Of a DNA stretch of 64,000 nucleotides, positions 58,176 through 64,000 are shown piece by piece. Location: positions 1,550,001 through 1,614,000 of the forward strand of contig JAYKKR010000002.1 in assembly GCA_036971615.1 (NCBI GenBank), read 5' to 3'. A program made the position numbers and the translations under genes. Each line of letters begins with the position of its first letter. Position 1 is the stretch's first letter. The stretch comes from Amyloporia xantha. Taxonomy: Eukaryota; Basidiomycota; Agaricomycetes; Polyporales; Adustoporiaceae. The notes under the pieces were generated by a model that worked only from the letters and a program-made list of their open reading frames with translations, ran no database searches and was not told the origin of the DNA.

Positions 58176-59154
58176 ATGTCTCTCTCGCACATTCGCCCAT
58201 GGCTCGCGGCTACGACGCTTCACTCGCGGAGAGCGCTGGCCCCTACGGGGTGGGCAGGAGCGAAGAGATGCATGTCATTTCCAGCCAATGAGGAGAAACC
58301 TATAGAGTCGGTGGAAGACTGGACGGAGTTCCAGCTAAAACGGTCCTCTGACCGAGCATTGAGTGCGTGCGATCCTCAAATGTCCTCATGGCATGGTTGA
58401 TCTAAATCTGGGTTCAGTTGAACATTTCTCTCAGTATGGGTCAACACAGACTCGTGATAACACGTTCCAGCCGCATCACAGTCTCCATCGACCACCCGCG
58501 CCGTCGAATGTTACGCTGTCCGCACTACTCGCCTCGGGTGCTCATTTCGGGCATTCCCAGTCCCTCATGAACCCAAATTTCATGCCGTACGCGTACGGTG
58601 TGCGCGCAGGAATCACCGTCATTGACCTTGATCACACACTGCCATTACTCCGACGCGCAGCTAACGTCGTGCGTGGTGTAGCCGCTAAAGGCGGGTCCGT
58701 CGTATTCGTGGGCACACGGGCAGACCTACGACCTGTGGTTCGAAAAGCCGTAGAACGGATGGGCGAGCGGGCCTACCACGTCGGAGAGAAGTGGCTACCA
58801 GGGACGCTCACGAACAAGATCGTGATGTTCGGCGCGGAGGTCGCAAAACAAGAGCAGGTCATCCCGGACCTCGTCATTCTCCTGAACCCCATCCCCAACA
58901 TGCACGCTATCCGTGAATGCGCTATTGAGCATGTCCCTACCATCGCCATTGTCGATTCAAATGTGGACCCACGCGTTGTCATGTATCCAATACCTGCTAA
59001 TGACGAGAGCCCACGGACTGCAGAGCTCATTGCGGGGGTTCTCAGCATCGCCGGGAGAGAGGGTGTAGCCCTTTACAACGAAGACCAGGCGAAGAAGGCT
59101 ACACGGGAAATGAGGCGGCAGAGAGGGCGAGAGCAGGTCGTGCACCCTAGATGA
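58176..59154 (+). CDS. MRP4: Mitochondrial small-subunit ribosomal protein uS2m
   Basis: A nuclear-coded protein of the mitochondrial ribosome. Two exons (58176-58362, 58418-59154) give 307 aa. The N-terminus is rich in Arg, Ser and Ala without acidic residues (SLSHIRPWLAATTLHSRRALA), as expected for a mitochondrial targeting sequence. The uS2 body shows LLASGAHFGHSQSLMNP, YGVRAGITVIDLDHTLPLLRRA, VVFVGTRADLRPVV, LPGTLTNK, PDLVILLNPIPNMHAIREC, and IVDSNVDPRVVMYPIPANDES. The C-terminal tail is basic. Typical length for fungal MRP4. Divergent from SSB, pairing cytosolic and mitochondrial translation factors. Confidence 0.95.
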
Positions 59155-59177
59155 TATACATATTACCCTAATCCTAC

Positions 59178-61002
59178 TTAGATACTATCTTTGTGCAGAG
59201 GTAGCTCCAACTGTCTGGATGTCATACCAATACTCTGGTGCCAGTCAGGATTAGCGAAAACATAGCGACGAAGAAGGTACGCACTTTCGGCTTGTTCCAG
59301 CGCACGTACGTTCCCTTTGAGCTTGTTGATGGTCTCGATGTACTCTTCTTCCTCAACACTATCGAACACAATGCCACCACCAGCTTGCAGGTAAGCTACG
59401 CCATCCTTGAACGTCATCGTGCGAATGGCGATGCAGGTGTCCATCTCATCTTCCGCAAAGTCAAACCGTCCGACAGCACCCGCATAAACACCCCGACGCT
59501 GCTGCTCCAGCTCATAGACCAGCTCAATAGCCTTGATCTTCGGTGCGCCCGAGACCGTTCCGGCAGGGAAGATGGAGCGAAAGGCGTCAAACCTGTTGGA
59601 TGTCCAGCCGTACTATCAGACCGCTGAAAGGCTTACATGGCGTCAACACAATCGTCTGACCTTGTCTTATCCTCACGCAGCTGCCCGGATACTTGCGACG
59701 TCAAGTGGGTGACATGGCTGAATTTTTCCAACCGCATAAGATGGTCGACTTTGACCGTCTTCGGCTGGCACACGCGGTTCACATCGTTCCGAGCTAGGTC
59801 GACTAGCATGATATGTTCTGCCCGGTCCTTCTCCGACGCCAAAAGCTGAGCGCCGAGTTGCTCGTCCTCTATCACCAATTCAGTGTGAACAAAATATTTC
59901 CTACCAAAAGCAGAAATAAGTACCTTCAACGGTCTTGCCTCTGCGTATTGTGCCCGCGATCGCATGGTTGAATACCTTGTTCTTCTCGACTTTGCAAAGT
60001 GTTTCCGGACTGGCTCCTACAATCTGAACCGAGCCGCAGTCAAGGTAGAACATGTACGGACTAGGGTTCACACGTCGGAGATGTCGATATGCATTGAATG
60101 GATGCAAAGCCGTGGGTCGTGCGAGGCGCTGAGAGGGCACAGCCTGGATGATATCACCTGCAACGATGTGCTGTTTCAGACTGGTCACGAAGGCCTCGTA
60201 GCCCTCTTTTCCGACATTCGAGACAGCTTCTGCACCGACCGTGATCGGAGGCTGAGGCACTTCGGGCGTCTTCGAGCTCATGACCAGCTTCGCTAGCCTG
60301 CGAGCCTTTGCGACAGCGGTTTGGTAGATGAAGGAGAGGTTGACAGTTCCAGTATTCCCTGGGCAAAAGACGTGAGAGACGACCTTCACGCTCTGGAAAA
60401 GGTGGTCATAGATGAGGAGCGTGTCCACCAGCATGAACACGGCTTCTGGGATTCCGAGAGGATCGCTGAGCGGACGGGCGGTCTTGGGTTCAAAGTGTTG
60501 GATGCAGTCGTAAGCGACGTATCCAATGGCACCTCCGGTGAAAGTTGGTACTTCCGGCAGTTTAACATACTTGTACACGTTGAGTTCCTTCTGAAGAGCC
60601 GCCATGGGGTCTCCTGTGTTGTCTTCATTGGGGCCTGTCTTGATGACCTTGAACGGGTCTCAATACCAGAGTCATAAGCACGAGAGCATCTGAATACGTC
60701 GGTGTGCGACTCACCTGCCCCAATGAAACTATAACGCGCGAGATTCTCTCCTGCCACGACAGATTCCAGCAGAAAGCTGTACTTGGAGTCCTTTGCTATC
60801 CGCAAATATGCGACACATGGTGTTATGAGGTCGCCAGGCAATTCAACGAAGACGGGGACACAGTTTCCCCGCTTCTCTTTGAGTATGATCTGTTCGACGG
60901 TCGAAAAGGGAGGATATGCCGGCAGTTTCTATGAAAGAAGGGCTGTGCTGTGAGCAGCAGCCCACAAAACGCAGGAGCGGCGAAACATACTTGGGCATCC
61001 AT
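59178..61002 (-). CDS. TRP2: Anthranilate synthase component I
   Basis: Turns chorismate into anthranilate with the TRP3 glutaminase subunit, the first step of tryptophan synthesis. Five exons: 61002-60991 (12 nt), 60928-60715, 60658-59924, 59868-59637, 59592-59178; 535 aa. The N-terminal regulatory motif LLES (in KYSFLLESV) that senses tryptophan is present. The catalytic domain shows [73 protein letters not shown] and [11 protein letters not shown]. The tiny first exon codes MDAQ and is chosen because it splices in frame; a different start is possible. Convergent with uS2m, only 23 bp apart. Divergent from SHQ1. Confidence 0.95.
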
Positions 61003-61322
61003 GGCACCCCTCCGAGTGGTGAAAGTAGACTGTGTTTAATTTCCGCTGTAGCCGACCTGCTGGGTGAAGGCATATTTATACGATCGTCAACCAGATCGAA
61101 CGCTGCGATCGAGTCACATTCCTCGTCCCGCTCTCAGCTCTCAATCTTTTCCCGCAACTTGCACAGCCCTACGGCAGCTACAGTTCAGCAGAGATCAAAA
61201 CACACTCGGATCTCAGTATTTAACGGTCCTACTCCCATCCGAGATTGGGGATTTGCACACCTTGGCTCCTCGGAGCAGCCACCATACTTCGTTCCTAACA
61301 ATTTCCTGAAAGTGAGACCACG
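61003..61322. promoter_or_regulatory. Bidirectional promoter of TRP2 and SHQ1
   Basis: 320 bp between divergent starts. It contains a Gcn4-like core at 61111-61116 (GAGTCA, i.e. TGACTC on the TRP2 strand). No TATA of note. Confidence 0.4.
61111..61116 (-). promoter_or_regulatory. Gcn4/Cpc1-like core (TGACTC)
   Basis: About 110 bp before the TRP2 start. It matches six of seven bases of the TGASTCA consensus for general amino acid control. Fits regulation of a tryptophan gene; binding is inferred. Confidence 0.3.
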
Positions 61323-63030
61323 ATGATCACCCCGCGCTTCTCCTGCAATCAGACTGAAACCGCGGTCGTCGTCACCATGTATTGTCCATCTGTCCGAGTG
61401 AGTAATCACATTCTCACAGTTCCCGGTCTCCCCTACCTGACACAGTCTCCTCCGGAAGTAGGCTTCTGATGTCGAGATCAACGTCGACGAGACGCTCTTC
61501 ACCATACACGTGAATCCTTACTTTCTCCGGCTGAATTTTTCGCACCGTCTCTTGGGGGAGGAAGAAGACGCGTTTGCTTCATATGACGCTGGGAGCGGTC
61601 ACCTCACAGTAACATTGACGAAGGAGGTCAAGGGACAGGAGTTCAAGGACTTGGATTTATTAGCGAAATTACTTGCTCCACGACCCGCTGATAATGTCGT
61701 GGATGAACCCGTCATCGAAGTTCTTGCCTCAGATGAAGCTCCCGACGACGACGAGGAGCTCGCGGAACGTACTCGGAGTCTAACCCTTGAGCAGCACGAG
61801 TTTCTGGAAGGTCAGCTCTGGTCTTGATTTCCCTGGTCCCCGTCTCAATTGCTGTGCAGCCGCACAAAATGACTGGCAACTGCCACAGGAAGTACCCGAG
61901 CCGCTCCCTGCGTTGCAGATCACCCCGGGGCATCGGTACGGATTCCTAAATATGCATTCGGGCTACTTCCGACATGTCGCACACACCGAAAATGAAGTCA
62001 ACGAGCTCGGCGCTGATGTCGAGACGTATTCACCACACCAGCGCCGTCAGCGCCGTCTTAAACACGAGGACGAAAAATGGGACGATGAATATTACATGTG
62101 TGTCTGGGCAAAATCATCTTGGTATTTCTTGTGGGCTAACTTGACCCAAGCGCCGATTTCGTCGAAGACGAATACATCCAGGAATTGATTGCCTGGAAAA
62201 ATCCACACGCTGTTTCAGCGGACGAATTTCGATTTACCGAGGATGAGAACGCGACCATGCTGCGTCTCCCTCGGAAAGAATGTTTGCATCCCCCTCATGT
62301 GTCTGATGGGACTCGACTGACTTCAAGCGGTAGATCTGGCGACACCAGAACAGACGCACGACCTCTACCTCGCTCTGCTCACTCTGCTATTTTCGTACGC
62401 CTACGAAACGCGCACGACACAGCATGACCCGACACCAGAGAGCGCCTGGACACTCGCCTCCCTCACACCTGCCTTTTCCGCCCTCGATCCTCCACCATAC
62501 ACGCCGCCTCCCCCACGCTTAGATCTCACCTCGTTCACTGACGTGGAGCTGGCTGCGACGTTCGCCGCGTCCTATCGTCGCGTGCTGGCATTCCCGCTGT
62601 TTCGCTCATTTGCGTTGGCCGAAGCATGCCGTTCCGACGTCGCTGGGATTCTTTCAGGAGGAAAACGTGTCGTAACCCGCTGTCTCCTCGAAATGAAGCA
62701 TATTCTAGATCACCATGAGGTGTACTACGTCTATAGTAAAATATGGGTAGACGACTTTTGCGTCTGGACGCTGGCCTGTGCAAGGTGCGTCTTATATCCT
62801 CCTTCCTTTCCTCTAGTCGTCACCAGGAATTGATTTGCATTTCCTTACTCAGTGACGATGTCCTTACCGGGTTATCAACGGCCGTAGCGACACTCAAAAT
62901 GCAAAAGAGCACGATCGGATGGGATCTTGATGCACTGGAAACCTCCACTCATCAAGCGATGCAGCGAGACTCTGATAGTGACGACGAGTCCGAGGACGAG
63001 ATCGAACGCATGTTGCCTGCGCCGCTGTGA
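61323..63030 (+). CDS. SHQ1: SHQ1, assembly chaperone of box H/ACA snoRNPs
   Basis: SHQ1 holds the pseudouridine synthase Cbf5/dyskerin before it joins H/ACA RNA. Six exons: 61323-61397, 61462-61810, 61860-62097, 62151-62281, 62334-62784, 62853-63030; 473 aa. The N-terminal CS (Hsp20-like) domain reads MITPRFSCNQTETAVVVTMYC, ASDVEINVDETLFTIHVNPYFLRLNF. The SHQ1-specific helical domain includes GFLNMHSGYF, DEYIQELIAWKNPHAVSADEF, DLYLALLTLLFSYAYETRTT, YRRVLAFPLFRSFALAE, and LLEMKHILDHHEVYYVYSKIW. The tail is acidic (DSDSDDESEDEIE). Spliced length and motifs match the fungal family. Very secure. Confidence 0.93.
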
Positions 63031-64000
63031 CTGCACTACTGTACCTCTCAAGTAACGCATACATCCTGAAAAGGGGCGAGGATCACGGACGTCCGCCATC
63101 ATAGTGTGCATGTGGGCTCCCGGCTCTCGTGGTTTATCGGCGCCGCACATCTAAAGCGGCGTTACACAATGTAGCCCCACTCGTGCTCGATCATAGTAGC
63201 TGCATAGCATGCAGATACATTGAGGACACGAAAGGGGTCAGATCGGCTCAGGATGTCAATGCAGGAGCATCACGTCTTCATGGACTGCGTTCGAGATTGG
63301 ACTGAGACACATCGCCCGAACAGCGGCTCCTTTGGCTTCTGCGTTCATTTGAGATGTGAGACAGCCTTGGCTTGTCACCGCCTTAGATTCGTTGCACCTC
63401 GTTCGGATGAATACGCACGCCAGCCACGGCCGAATTTCTAGTACAAGATGTTCGTACATAAGCACACGACTAATATTTAGAACAATGAGCAGCTCTTCTG
63501 TAATCCAACCGGGACATTTCGGTGCATTGAATGAAGCGCGTCTGAGCGGACTGTCCGATCTGCCCTGCCGGATGGAGCCCGTGGAATCTGTTTAGAGTTA
63601 TGTATCGCATGACTGGGGCAGAGAATACGCCTGGCCCAGCGGTCTTGTACGGGCCGTGCCGCTGACACTGTGCGTCCTAACAGCCATGATGCATTCTCTT
63701 ATAATTGAAATTGTCGTGTAGCCCTGACAAATGCATTTTTCTCACCGGCAGTCAGCGGTGATATTCTTCGCTGGGCAGAAATGGCGCAGAGAAGACGCTT
63801 CTCGTTGTGACTTCGTCACTGCCAGGGCGCTCACTGAACTGTTTCATGTGTTCTGCGGAAGATGTAGGTGGGATGTCGGCGATGACTACGTGAGCAATGA
63901 AATTGACTTACGTAGATCGTGAGATATCGTCCTGCTTACCTGCGCTTGATATAGCTTTCGACATACAGGATGCTCAAGCATTGCTTCCGGAGGACTGGGC
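63031..64000. other. Right edge, no gene recognised
   Basis: 970 bp downstream of SHQ1. Short open frames at 63220-63441 and 63477-63668 have no features. A gene may begin beyond the window. Confidence 0.4.

Noticed and set aside
1..64000. tRNA, rRNA or CRISPR array
   Set aside because: Looked for cloverleaf hallmarks and regularly spaced repeats by eye. None was convincing, and CRISPR is not expected in a fungal nuclear genome.

Overview
The window reads as nuclear DNA of a filamentous basidiomycete, most likely an Agaricomycete. Almost every gene is split by short introns (mostly 48-70 nt), exons can be very small, and gene density is high. Gene types fit: a secreted cerato-platanin, an HMG-box factor of the MAT/pheromone-response kind, a velvet factor, and fungal forms of PRO1, TRP2, PFS2, SSB and RFC2. 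I rebuilt gene models by hand from splice signals and family conservation. Except for one gene with a frameshift, all spliced lengths are multiples of three. Closest genus is not determinable from the sequence alone.

Left part (0.5-18 kb): glutamate 5-kinase (PRO1, +), PRPP synthetase (+), the GPI-remodelling protein PER1 (-) divergent from the class I histone deacetylase HOS2 (+), an SLC41/MgtE-type cation transporter (-) divergent from the SAGA subunit ADA3/NGG1 (+), Pol I subunit RPA34 (-), and a Ser/Thr kinase with an interrupted N-lobe (-). Then comes a roughly 4 kb stretch (about 19.2-23.4 kb) with no convincing gene.

Middle (23-47 kb): a PP1 regulatory subunit with RVxF motif and CBM21 domain (+, carrying an apparent frameshift), the polyadenylation WD40 factor PFS2 (-), a cerato-platanin (+), an HMG-box regulator (+), a single-pass membrane protein (+), a zinc alcohol dehydrogenase (+), a 32-exon Na,K-ATPase-like P-type ATPase with a 5-nt microexon (+), an MCP1-like mitochondrial membrane protein (-), and a velvet regulator (-). 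A sharply AT-rich island with hairpins and tandem repeats fills 47.6-49.5 kb and looks like decayed mobile DNA.

Right part (49.9-64 kb): kinetochore SPC24 (+), then three head-to-head pairs: CAF-1 large subunit (-) / RFC2 (+), ribosome-associated Hsp70 SSB (-) / mitochondrial ribosomal protein uS2m (+), and anthranilate synthase TRP2 (-) / SHQ1 (+). The CAF-1/RFC2 promoter holds an ACGCGT (MCB) box and an E2F-like site, which fits shared G1/S expression of the PCNA loader and the PCNA-guided histone chaperone. Perfect or near-perfect Gcn4/Cpc1-type sites lie upstream of PRO1 and TRP2. I found no CRISPR array, no recognisable tRNA or rRNA, no viral genome and no obvious secondary-metabolite cluster. 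The most notable items are gene-structure oddities (microexon, GC-AG introns, frameshift), the kinase insert, the AT-rich hairpin island and the shared cell-cycle promoter, rather than a clearly new system.
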